Assembly (NCBI GenBank): GCA_949126835.1
Contig: OX421496.1
Location: 24,389,844 to 24,453,843, forward strand
Source: Anisus vortex
Lineage: Eukaryota > Mollusca > Gastropoda > Planorbidae
Length of the DNA stretch: 64,000 nucleotides
Direction: 5' to 3'
Below the pieces are notes generated by a model. That model searched no databases. It had not been told where the DNA came from and worked only from the letters and a program-made list of their open reading frames with translations. A program made the translations under genes and the position numbers. How positions within the stretch are numbered: position 1 is the first letter of the stretch; every line of letters starts with the position of its first letter. This document shows positions 46,601-54,637 of the stretch, in pieces.

Positions 46601-49600
46601 TCGGTCAGAGACCAGCTCATCATTCCCGGTCCCTACCGTAGACAAGTAATGGAGGCGGCCCACGACTCAACCCTGGGTGGTCACCAAGGGCAAGGGTCCA
46701 CAATCAACAAAATCACCCATTATTTCCACTGGCCCGGCATGCACAATGAGATCAAACGATTTGTAGCGTCATGCCACCAATGCCAGCTCATGTCCAAGGC
46801 CCACCACACTAAACCAGTACCGTTAGGTAAACACCCGGTGACCGACACACCCTTTCAGCGGGTGTCAGTAGACCTCGTCGGGCCACTTTCCATAACACGT
46901 AAGAAGAACAGGTTCATACTCTGCGTGATATGTCAGGCCACCAATTGGCCGGAAGCGGTAGCGTTGCCGAAAGAGGACGCGAAGCACGTGGCCGAGGCAC
47001 TGTTTACCATTTTCACGAGAGTGGGGTTTCCCGAAGTCCTACTCTCCGATAACGGGCCCCAATTCACCGGTACACTGATGAGAGAAGCGCTGCACATAAT
47101 GAACACCACCCACATCCGATCCTCCCCCTACCACCCTCAATGCAATGGGCTAGTCGAACGTTTTAACCAAACTTTAATCGGGCTGTTAAAGAAAACCGTC
47201 GATGGCCCTCTGGATGAGTGGGACACACTCCTCCCCACAGCCTTATTCGCATATCGGTCCACCCCCCATTCTACTCTAGGCTACACCCCCTATGAGATGC
47301 TATTCGGTTCCCAACCCCGTGGGCCTCTAGAACTCCTCAAGCGCGCCTGGACTAATCCTTCCCCGCATCCCGAAGAACTCTCCGTCCACGCCTACATCAA
47401 CAACTTAAAGGCTAGGCTTAACACTGTCCACACTATCGCCTCAAAACACTTAGCCAAGGAGAGGGAGAAACAGGAGAAACTATACAATCGGCGGGCCAAA
47501 GAACGCTCTCTGGCTCCGGGCGATAAGGCACTGCTGCTCCTCCCCTCCTCTTACAACAAACTCCAGTTAGCATGGAGGGGCCCCTACCCAGTTACAAAAA
47601 AGCTCTCAGGCACTAACTACCTCATCAAAGTCGGAAACAAAGACAAAATGTTCCACATCAACCTGCTAAAACAATACCTCAAACGCCCACTCGACGATAC
47701 GCCCCTTGTAGCAACCGCCATCGCGGAAGAAACAGAAGCCGATGACTCACTGACCGCGTTTCCCTTACATAAGGGAGAAACCATGGATGACGTAGGAATC
47801 TGTCCCCTCTTAACCCCTGAACAGATCAAAACAGTCAAAAACTTACTTTCCTCACACTCAGATGTGCTAACTGACACCCCAGGACGTACTAACTTAGAGA
47901 CGTTCACCATGAAAGTCACGGACCCGCGACCCATTACGGTCAAGCCATATGCTATGCCCCACGCCAAACTGGACGTCATTGAGAAAGAAATCAATTATCT
48001 GTTAGCCCATAACATCATCGCGAGTTCAACCTCCCCATACAATGCGCCGATAGTATTAGTAAAGAAATCAGACGGATCTCACCGCATGTGCGTAGATTTC
48101 CGCCGGTTAAACGCAGTCACTGAATTTCAAGTCGAGCCCATGCCAGACCCTGATTTACTATTTTCAAAACTGAGCAACGCTCAATACTTTTCCAAGTTTG
48201 ACCTTAGCAAGGGGTTCTTCCAAATAGAAGTGGAAGAGAAGTGCCGCCCTTACCTCGCCTTTACCACCGACCAAGGCCACTTCGAATTCCAAACCGTCCC
48301 CTTTGGCCTAAACAATTCCCCCTCCGTGTTCACTCGCATGATGCGAAAACTGATCCAGCCAATTGACCGACCTGGGATCACCCACTTCGTGGATGACATC
48401 TTGATAGCCACGCCCACCTGGGCAGAACATGTGGAAACGATAACCGCTCTACTAGCTAGACTCCGCGAAACCGGCCTAACCGCCAGGCCGTCGAAATGCA
48501 TGGTAGGTTTCAATAAACTGAAATTCTTAGGTCACATGATCGAAAAGAATAAAATAATGCCAGACGAAACCAAAGTAGAGAAAATTAAGTTAGCCCCTCA
48601 GCCCACCACCAAATCAGGTATAAGGTCCCTTCTAGGACTAACAGGGTATTACCAAAGGTTCATACCGCAATACAATAGCATCGCGGCCCCTTTAACAGAC
48701 TTGACGCGGAAAAACCTCCCGGAAAAAGTCACCTGGTCAACAGAATGCCAGCTAGCGTTCGACCAGCTGAAGGCTGCTCTCACTAGTAAACCCATACTCC
48801 GTCTGCCTGACCCGACCCGCCCCTACGTATTGAAGTGCGACGCTAGTGGACGTGCCGTCGGCGCGGCCCTGCTACAACCCGACCCGGAGCACGATAATAT
48901 GCTGTTTCCCGTAGCATATGCCTCGCGTAAGCTCAATGCCACCCAGATGAATTACAGTACTTCTGAGCTAGAATGTTGGGCTCTTGTGTTTGGAATTGAG
49001 AAGTTCCACGTATACCTATACGGTCGCCATTTTATCCTCCACACAGACCACCAACCCCTCACGTTTCTCGCATGCGCAAAAAACCTAAACAGAAGGTTAA
49101 TGAGGTACTCCCTCACCCTGTCACAGTACAGCTTCCAGACCATCTACCAGTCCGGGAAGGAACACCATCTCGCAGATTTCCTGTCCCGGTACTCTGACTC
49201 AGATCCCGCCCCTGACTCAGGCCCCACCGACACCACTCAATCCCCGGCCTCAGACTCAGTAAATTAGGTATGAATCCACTCTCACGTGTATTCCAAATTG
49301 GCCCGGAGGGATGTCACAATTCTGGATTTAATAGTGACTATTAGCACTTAGATAGATAGCAGTGTATAACTAGAACCTTAGATTAGCTTAAGTTAGCTAG
49401 AATAGAGAGAAGGTTAGTCTGACGTCACTATCTTCTCCCTCCCTTACGCAATTACATCTCCCCATCACTCTTTCTCACCTGTTTCTCTACCCTTCACTAT
49501 ACTCTTGTACTACGCCCAAATTCAGAGTCTACTGACTAATACGATTCAACTTGGTACTACATCTTGGTTGAATGGGTACGAATGTGTTAGTTAGAATGTA

Positions 49601-51475
49601 TATATTTTATCCTATGCTATATTAATGTATTCATATCATGTCTTAATGTATTTATATCTTGTGCTATTTTAACGCATGTGTAGACAGTCATTACTCGATC
49701 CCTCACTCACCCCCCCTCTTCGCGCCCCCGCCACCCCCCCCTTTATATCCCCTCAGCTTAGCGGCACGTTATGCAATTGCTTTGAGACGGTCGTTCCCTG
49801 AGCGAGTCATGACTCGATCCCTCACTCACCCCCTCCTCTTCGCGTCCCCGCCACCCCCACCCCCTTTTATATCCCCTCAGCTTAGCGGCATGTTATGCAA
49901 TTGCTTTGAGACGGTCGTTCCCTGAGCGTTGACCAAAGAACCCAGTTCGCACACATATAACTGATTCTCGTCCGAAACCCCCCCCCCCCCCAGCCACTTG
50001 AGTTAACTACTTAAAATTCTACCAAAGGGAGATAAATTCCCCCACTCAGCATGACGTCTGTATCAATTGTCTTTCATCTAGACCCCTCTCCCCCCCCCTT
50101 TCCGCCCTCGCAACCCCGACCCCCAATCCATTTTTGGCTCCAATAAGCTTTTCTTATGCAAATGTATATTCAATCTAGCCAATGAGAATAGGATGTAATT
50201 AAATGTAAGCCAACCAAATTAACCTTGGGTCAGGTGACTAATGTTCACGAAAAGCCCGCCCAACTAAACTAAAGCAGATCTCCCCCAGCTCCCGAGCTAG
50301 ACACATCGTTTTGGTCTAGCTCCCGAATTGTTACTTGGACTTGCAGATACTTAGCCAGTAATCGTAATTCCCTCATTATAGTTACGTAGCCTAAACTTGG
50401 ATTCCGCAACAACACAGTATATTGAGTGTTAGACGTTCCTGTGCATATATCTCAAGCATTGTATCTCCCCTGCATGTTAGTATGTGTATCTCATCATTGG
50501 ATATTGAAGTTGAATCATAAATAAACACCTGAAACGTAACCAGAGACTTGCTTGCCTAACTTAGAACTGTCTGTTTGTGTGTGTTTAACATCTAAGCGAG
50601 CCAGTAGAGAACAAATAAATATTCCAGGTCAACCACAGCATCGGCACCTCATACCTCTAAGACAACCAGCCATTATTACCCCCCTCTCAATTGCCACGTC
50701 GTGACACCATCTATATTGTCAATGTTACACTTAAACGCAAAGTGGGGAAACAAATGGCAGTATTTGAACAAATTTCCCAAGTTTGCAATATACATGATCA
50801 ATGATATAAATATACATGATCAATGATATAAATATACATGATCAATGATATAAATATACATGATCAATGATATAAATATACATGATCAATGTTATAAATA
50901 TACATGATCAATGATATAAATTTACATGATCAATGATATAAATATACATGATCAATGATATAAATATACATGATCAATGATATAAATATACATGATCAAT
51001 GATATAAATATACATGATCAATGATATAAATATACATGATCAATGATATAAATATACATGATCAATGATATAAATATACATGATCAATGATATAAATATA
51101 CATGATCAATGATATAAATATACATGATCAATGATATAGTTGTTTATTTTCACTATTCCCTGCACTAAACAATAATATGGGAACTTGGAAGTCTATTTGT
51201 CTGTAGACACTACAGCTCTTAGCTTTTTCTAATTTCTAAGGTAAAATGTACAATCCTCTTCCACTGCACAGATCAATGGCACCAAACCAGAAGACTGGCT
51301 ACAGCAGCAACAACAAGTCAAACATGATAAAACAGGAAGAAAACAACAAGCAAACCCTGACAATAGTCCATCAACATCAGCAGCAGCCAATAATACACCA
51401 GCATCGGCAAATAATACATCAGCATCAGCAACCAGATCTACATCATCTGGAGTGAGCAATAAGCCCAGGAAATGA
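31644..51475 (+). CDS. NSMCE3: NSMCE3 (MAGE-domain subunit of SMC5/6), 9 coding exons, 307 aa
   Basis: Coding exons are 31644-31673, 34463-34606, 37599-37662, 37793-37872, 40947-41044, 41269-41351, 41471-41513, 41620-41797 and 51272-51475; every phase matches. The MAGE homology domain runs from about residue 59 to 255. It includes [52 protein letters not shown] and [14 protein letters not shown], then NGTKPEDW near the C-terminus. These match the NSMCE3 branch of MAGE proteins and the expected length (human about 304 aa). With NSMCE1 and NSMCE4 it forms the SMC5/6 subcomplex that bridges the SMC heads and supports ubiquitin-ligase activity in DNA repair. The N-terminus (residues 11-58) is Gln/Ser-rich and the C-terminus (260-307) is a low-complexity Ser/Thr/Ala/Asn tail. 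Intron 1 uses a GC donor (AAG/GCAAGT). Introns 2 and 8 are swollen by satellite and a retrotransposon. The MAGE fold and orthology are secure; the 10-codon first exon is less so. Confidence 0.92.
31735..31905 (-). repeat. LINE 3'-end copy
   Basis: It matches the 3' end of the LINE at 8110-8280 (TTACAGACGCTCCTTGTATA and AAGAAGATTATTG, then GGTTTTCCTGGTTTATTCAG). It lies in NSMCE3 intron 1. Confidence 0.7.
32140..33375. repeat. 52-bp minisatellite, about 22 copies, NSMCE3 intron 1
   Basis: The unit runs CTACTGCAGTAAGTGTAAGG, AAACCAAGATCTTTGAATTG, GCAATATGTTTG. Copies in the middle are nearly identical; those at the right edge (33230-33375) are diverged and shortened. Most units contain a CTGCAG site and the word CAG/GTAAGT-like GTAAGTGTAAGG. 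The long apparent frames over it are repeat translations, not genes. Confidence 0.95.
33380..34462. other. rest of NSMCE3 intron 1, no recognised feature
   Basis: AT-rich intronic DNA with no repeat family recognised. It ends with the pyrimidine-poor acceptor TTTGCTTTCAAAG in front of exon 2. Confidence 0.5.
34665..37575. repeat. 34-bp satellite, about 85 copies with higher-order structure, NSMCE3 intron 2
   Basis: The unit is GATTTATTACACAGGGGTTT followed by TATTTCATCTATTT. Variants carry TTATTTTTACAC, ACAAAAAGG or ACACATGGG. A marker block with ATTATTAGACAGTTAATTAT occurs at 34740 and again about 934 bp later at 35674, showing a larger duplication of many units. Further blocks recur near 35465, 36765 and 37105. 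The array fills almost the whole intron and runs up to the exon 3 acceptor. Frames such as [17 protein letters not shown] are artefacts of the unit. Confidence 0.96.
37941..39317. mobile_element. hAT-type non-autonomous element, copy 2, with nested insertion
   Basis: The left end is CAGGGCTGTATAGTCG. The right end is CGACTATACAGCCCT with the last base changed. The target duplication is TTTATAAA (37933-37940 and 39318-39325). Without the nested element it is about 702 bp. Its right half, complemented, matches the left half of copy 1 (24769 onward: GTGGTAAAACTCA versus GCGGTAAAACTCA). It lies in NSMCE3 intron 4. Confidence 0.88.
38289..38959. mobile_element. piggyBac-like non-autonomous element, 671 bp, nested in the hAT element
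   Basis: It is flanked by TTAA on both sides (38285-38288 and 38960-38963). The terminal inverted repeats are CACTTTGTGGCCGGA at the left and CCCTTTGTGGCCGGA read inward from the right. The right subterminal part repeats CTCGTGTCGTTCCG (near 38893 and 38935). Its ends differ from the intact piggyBac at 21838-24508, so a different transposase would mobilise it. It has no convincing gene. Confidence 0.85.
39330..40940. other. remainder of NSMCE3 intron 4
   Basis: AT-rich intronic DNA without recognised elements. A C-tract at 40918-40928 precedes the acceptor TCTCCTTTCAG of exon 5. Confidence 0.5.
42040..42170 (-). repeat. core SINE copy in NSMCE3 intron 8
   Basis: On the minus strand it carries a box-B-like word (GGATTCAAGCCCTGG) and the conserved GACATAAGTAAGG portion of the SINE family seen at 5164. 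It lies just left of the LTR retrotransposon. Confidence 0.55.
42240..43635 (+). repeat. 5' LTR, 1396 bp
   Basis: It begins TGTCACAATTCTGG and ends CACGTCGTGACA, with 6-bp inverted ends (TGTCAC/GTGACA). It contains an internal duplication of about 120 bp (42612-42860) with C-rich and TTTATATCCCC words. A poly(A) signal, AATAAA, lies at 43446-43451. It matches the 3' LTR except for a few substitutions and homopolymer or small indel differences. Confidence 0.95.
43840..44060. repeat. 42-bp tandem repeat in the retrotransposon leader
   Basis: About five copies of ACGCCACCCCAGCCTACGCC joined to TACGACACCCCAGCCTACGCTT, lying between the 5' LTR and gag. Long Gly/Trp/Arg-rich frames on the opposite strand are by-products. 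The whole leader (43636-44690) is about 1 kb and has no gene of its own. Confidence 0.88.
44691..46112 (+). CDS. gag of the Gmr1-type element, 473 aa
   Basis: This structural protein would form the virus-like particle. An N-terminal charged coiled-coil (about residues 40-125) contains a 20-residue unit ([20 protein letters not shown]) repeated two and a half times, mirrored by a 60-bp DNA repeat. A capsid-like segment follows (about 160-320, [20 protein letters not shown] to [16 protein letters not shown]), similar to retrotransposon gag/SCAN-like folds. The C-terminal 150 residues are Pro/Gln/Arg-rich. No CX2CX4HX4C zinc knuckle is present. The frame overlaps pol and ends with TAG at 46110. 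Confidence 0.9.
   Translation: MAEGVLLRKQLREEAIAIGYIDSDITKYVVEQVAAHEAKTERLRLEQVAREERAEQLEREDRLRVEQLAREERAEQLEREDRLRVEQLAREEREKHRLDEEARRAHEFRLAELAASVRAPDNNDNPNSPSSFSSATPNHPLPRHASLWTDVHDPRLEQFDIYLRRFSDCMELNEVPPELHCRILVSTLRGEDYEAYCKLAPEDRESCAALKNALLNRHQLHASHYQKKFRSSTLRPGENYTRFAERIQSYLLKWVELGNIEQSFDGMVTLLMTEQVESQMTPKLKAFLIQHGIEGLPSSLQSADRFLQANKVESSHPREKSLSHPASRQENGRSTRPPGHLSRPGHPQSPWNNWDNHRTNPPPLISQTSFPSSRPGPPQPRPPPPPQDSRRAGQPYQPTRAQTSTGQTQSTRQGNSTGPQPNAHTGPNHSQNPPEEYTPSPFALRTPPGRKTQKPTPPRLHPPTNRKPRQKEI
45974..49267 (+). CDS. pol of the Gmr1-type element: protease, integrase, RT, RNase H
   Basis: The frame is open from 45974 (after a TAA at 45971) and lies -1 relative to gag, overlapping it by about 139 bp. 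A gag-pol product would therefore need -1 frameshifting, though no classic slippery heptamer is evident. Order: aspartic protease ([11 protein letters not shown], catalytic Asp at 46145); integrase zinc finger ending CHQC (near 46770-46785); integrase core with D at 46871, D at 47048 and E at 47156, i.e. DD35E; a GPY/F module (WRGPYPVTK, near 47573). RT follows with FVDD at 48386-48397. RNase H comes last (KCDASG near 48835, HTDHQPL near 49041). No stop or frameshift breaks it. The pol order is the key oddity. Confidence 0.93.
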   Translation, partial: SLPEPPRGVYTITLCPADTPRAQDPETDTPPLTPSDKPETKTERNIEINSKRARALLDSGCQIDGFAKTSFVSPSDYTGESIQYRVVTGEVESLPTAKVHIKSQPYTGTATLAVRAKLPYDVILGERYVNLADVPLPPLASVATRAHPDPVPHPLEESPTAHEFLRAQQEDSTLAPLFAKVGQNPDPPKPHSFIQKGKRLFRRSSLPDGSVRDQLIIPGPYRRQVMEAAHDSTLGGHQGQGSTINKITHYFHWPGMHNEIKRFVASCHQCQLMSKAHHTKPVPLGKHPVTDTPFQRVSVDLVGPLSITRKKNRFILCVICQATNWPEAVALPKEDAKHVAEALFTIFTRVGFPEVLLSDNGPQFTGTLMREALHIMNTTHIRSSPYHPQCNGLVERFNQTLIGLLKKTVDGPLDEWDTLLPTALFAYRSTPHSTLGYTPYEMLFGSQPRGPLELLKRAWTNPSPHPEELSVHAYINNLKARLNTVHTIASKHLAKEREKQEKLYNRRAKERSLAPGDKALLLLPSSYNKLQLAWRGPYPVTKKLSGTNYLIKVGNKDKMFHINLLKQYLKRPLDDTPLVATAIAEETEADDSLTAFPLHKGETMDDVGICPLLTPEQIKTVKNLLSSHSDVLTDTPGRTNLETFTMKVTDPRPITVKPYAMPHAKLDVIEKEINYLLAHNIIASSTSPYNAPIVLVKKSDGSHRMCVDFRRLNAVTEFQVEPMPDPDLLFSKLSNAQYFSKFDLSKGFFQIEVEEKCRPYLAFTTDQGHFEFQTVPFGLNNSPSVFTRMMRKLIQPIDRPGITHFVDDILIATPTWAEHVETITALLARLRETGLTARPSKCMVGFNKLKFLGHMIEKNKIMPDETKVEKIKLAPQPTTKSGIRSLLGLTGYYQRFIPQYNSIAAPLTDLTRKNLPEKVTWSTECQLAFDQLKAALTSKPILRLPDPTRPYVLKCDASGRAVGAALLQPDPEHDNMLFPVAYASRKLNATQMNYSTSELECWALVFGIEKFHVYLYGRHFILHTDHQPLTFLACAKNLNRRLMRYSLTLSQYSFQTIYQSGKEHHLADFLSRYSDSDPAPDSGPTDTTQSPASDSVN
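49312..50706 (+). repeat. 3' LTR, 1395 bp
   Basis: It starts TGTCACAATTCTGG directly after the purine-rich GGAGGGA (49305-49311), a short candidate polypurine tract. It ends GTGACA at 50706. About a dozen differences from the 5' LTR can be seen, most of them homopolymer lengths, plus a 3-bp difference in the AACAACATC stretch. Low divergence points to a recent insertion. Confidence 0.95.
50780..51140. repeat. 22-bp satellite, about 16 copies, NSMCE3 intron 8
   Basis: The unit is ATACATGATCAATGATATAA plus AT, nearly invariant, with a central TGATCA palindrome. It ends about 130 bp before the last exon of NSMCE3. Confidence 0.95.
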
Positions 51476-51479
51476 AAAC

Positions 51480-54400
51480 AGTTTATACATTTCTTGAATG
51501 TTTTTTTTAGTTTTCAAATGTATTTTAACAACTTTTTTATATTATTATTAAACGGATTTTGTAAAAACGTTTTTTTTTTTTGTTTATTTTGTGCAGTTGT
51601 TATTGTCCATTTACCGATTTGCCAGTGTTTTGCTAACTAGGTCTTTGCTGCATGTCATTCTTTTTTTTAACTTTAATCTTTATTGGATGGTGAAGAGAGT
51701 ATCTTTGGTTAGCTTTAGCTACCAATACCAAGTACACTGTACCTCATGGGGCACTGTATTCTGAAAGTTTGGGAAAGAAACCCAGATAAAATGCAGTTCA
51801 GAAGGGTGTAACCTGGGTGTTAGTGAGTCTACCTGACATAAGTTAGGTAAAGTAAAGACAGCTTGGTATTGTGCCAGCCACACAAATGTAAATGCTGCTT
51901 CACTAGTCACACAGTGTTTGAAAGGAGTTACATTTACTGGTATTTATTATATACCTGGTATATGCTTAATATATTTTTTAATATGTTTAGGTAAATTCAA
52001 GTCCCATCTTTAAAAAGGATATTTAATGTTCACCTGCATATTTCAAACAAGTTTTAGTAATTCCTCAATCACATTAACATGTAACAGGGCTATGAGAAAA
52101 AAATTGGTTGTGAGCAGCTCCATATCATATATGAAAAAAAAAGCCAGTCATTTGATTCAGTCAGAGGTTAAAAATTGGTTTAAAAAAATGTAAAAATTGG
52201 GGAAAAGGCTTTGTTTCATGAACTTGAAAGACATTGATTTCTAAATATTCATTCATCATTCATTATTAGCCATACATTGTTTTTATGAACAATGTTCAAT
52301 TTTACATGCTACATACATACACACCCAAGAATAAGTGGAGAAATTAGAAATAGCTCCTGGATAAGTCTAGAGTAATGAATTTCTTTGAATTTTAAATATG
52401 GTCTAAGTTTATGTCAGTTAATACAGTCACACACAAGATGTATCCAAGTTTATGCATTTGATGTAAAACCTTTTTTTGTTTTGTGAGTAAACTTGACATT
52501 TTTTAAGACACATTATACATTTTATTGACTATATACTGTTCAGTGAATCTTTTCATTGACCAACCAGATTGGTATATTATAGTTATCTCTCCCCACTTCG
52601 TCAATAAGATATTTGTTATGTCTTGACAATCTTTATGAAATAAATGCTTGTCAAATAAAAATATAACCATTGTAGTGGACATTTGGTTGGCCAAACTTGT
52701 ATGAATCAGTCAAAGAAATGATGACCTTACTTGGTCCAAAATAACTACAGTAACTTTATATTTTTATACTTTTTATTTTCATTGTAACTTAAGCTGTAAT
52801 TCTAAAACTAATTACTTGACAATTACAGCACAGTATGTAGTAAGAAAAAAAAAATAACTATTTTTACAAAGTTACTTTAATATTCATTTGATTAAAGTCT
52901 TAACTATATAAAAATTGAGATAATTTTAACACTCACAAATAAATCACTTATGTCATATTGAATACCACTACAATAGTTATAAATAAAATAGAAGAAATAT
53001 AGACTATGGAAAAAAAGGCTTTCTCTCAGCTTGTGTAAACCAAACTAAAAACATTTTTATTTTTTAATTTAAATTTTTTTGTTAGCATTAAATTATATTT
53101 AAAAAAAAAAATAATTTTTTTTTTGCTTACTTTTCTAAGTTTGATGTAGTTTTACAGCATTTTGTGCTAGTATCCAGGAAGACCGGTAGAAATACCAAAG
53201 TGGCTAAAACTAATTTTAGGATAACATACTCATAACCCAAAATGTGCAATAGAATATAATGTGCACAGAATTTTTTTTATTGATGCATTTGAAGCATTGA
53301 TTTTTTTTTTAAGTTTGATTCTATTGCACTTAGCCATCACAAATATAATATATTAAACTACCAGCTTATAAACACAACTATGAAATATTATCTTGGTAAG
53401 GCCTTCACTTTAATGAAACCATTTTTTTTAAATCTTAAGTTATAATACCAATAATACTCTAAAGTACACAATTTCATCAAATAAAAAAAAATATTTTCTT
53501 TACAAAGAAATAAGAATAATAAATAATATACATCAAACTACAAATTACAACTTTCAACTAAATCACATCCTTCCATTTTTTTCATAGCTATCATAACGTC
53601 ATGTACATATCAGAGTTGGCTAGACGCAAGGCACCCCCCAGACCTTGGAAAATTCCCAACATTTTGATTTGAACCTAAGACCTTTAGCAATCTACTAAGC
53701 TACCAACAGAAGTACTGGGTACCATAAATAATAGCTCTGGAAGACATTTATATTGAACATTTATTTAGAAATTGTAAATTTCATTACCTTTATTAAATCA
53801 AGACTTTAGCTTACTTATTTCACATTATTGATCTTTTAATCCAGTGTAATATATTTGACATGTATATATATATATCTTGTATTTTAATTTGAAGCATAGG
53901 TACAACCTAGATAATTCAAAAGTCTGCTATTACTGGACATTTAAAAAAAAAAGCTAATGTCATTTTTTTTTTACATTAATTATTCAAATTATTCATTGCT
54001 TAAACTACATCATGTGTTTAATAACAAAAACTATTTACTAGTTTCTTATGGATTATTATTTAAAAAAAATAAAAATTACACTTAGTGACAAAAAATTGTT
54101 ATTCAAGTAAAACTACAGTACTACAGATATTTTTTTAAGCTTTCCACTATTCAATGGGTACTTTTGCAAATTAATATTATATGGCAATATATGTATCTAT
54201 CACATGATTGTAATAGCCACATTACATTCATACAAAAAAGTTCTGGTCATAAAAATAATTTATATTTAGAATTGGCAACAATTATACAATTAATGCACAT
54301 TTTTTGAAAAGTCAAATATAAAAAATGTCAAAAAAATTAAAACTGTATGTAATCAAAACTAAAACCATTTTCATCTACAGACTTTTACATTTATATTATT

Positions 54401-54637
54401 TAAAATAAAATATAAATTATACAAAACAATAAGTGGTGCATAAAATATAACGTTATAAAACATAACAAATATTATCAAAACTCTTACAGTATATAGTTAA
54501 TAAAAAAAGAGACAAAACAATATATGTGCACTCATTATCAAAACCATAAGCTGAAATAAATAACACATTTCTGTTTCTCTTGAACACAAACTCTTGTACA
54601 AGAAAACTAAAACAACAACTATAATGTTGCAATACAA
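51480..54637. other. intergenic DNA between convergent NSMCE3 and CCDC51
   Basis: AT-rich DNA holding the 3' ends of both genes. Core-SINE copies lie at about 51720-51930 (plus strand, with CTACCTGACATAAGTTAGGT and TGTGCCAGCCACAC) and at about 53600-53710 (minus strand). No further gene is seen. Confidence 0.55.

Larger units (their letters stand above)
42240..50706 (+). mobile_element. Gmr1-type Ty3/gypsy LTR retrotransposon, 8.5 kb, apparently intact
   Basis: It has two nearly identical LTRs of about 1.4 kb and a 5-bp target duplication, CCATC (42235-42239 and 50707-50711). The flanking host DNA is itself a roughly 49-bp tandem repeat; removing the element restores its second copy, which confirms both boundaries. 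The order inside is gag, protease, integrase, reverse transcriptase, RNase H. The RT and RNase H are Ty3/gypsy in type, but the integrase precedes RT as in Ty1/copia, the hallmark of the Gmr1 group. There is no env. It lies sense to NSMCE3 in intron 8. A candidate primer-binding site TGGGACCTCGTGTCCGGG starts 3 bases after the LTR. Confidence 0.93.

Noticed and set aside
46187..49267. Pol starting at the GTG at 46187
   Set aside because: The protease DSG motif lies upstream in the same open frame (46145), so the reading frame must begin earlier, probably by frameshift from gag.
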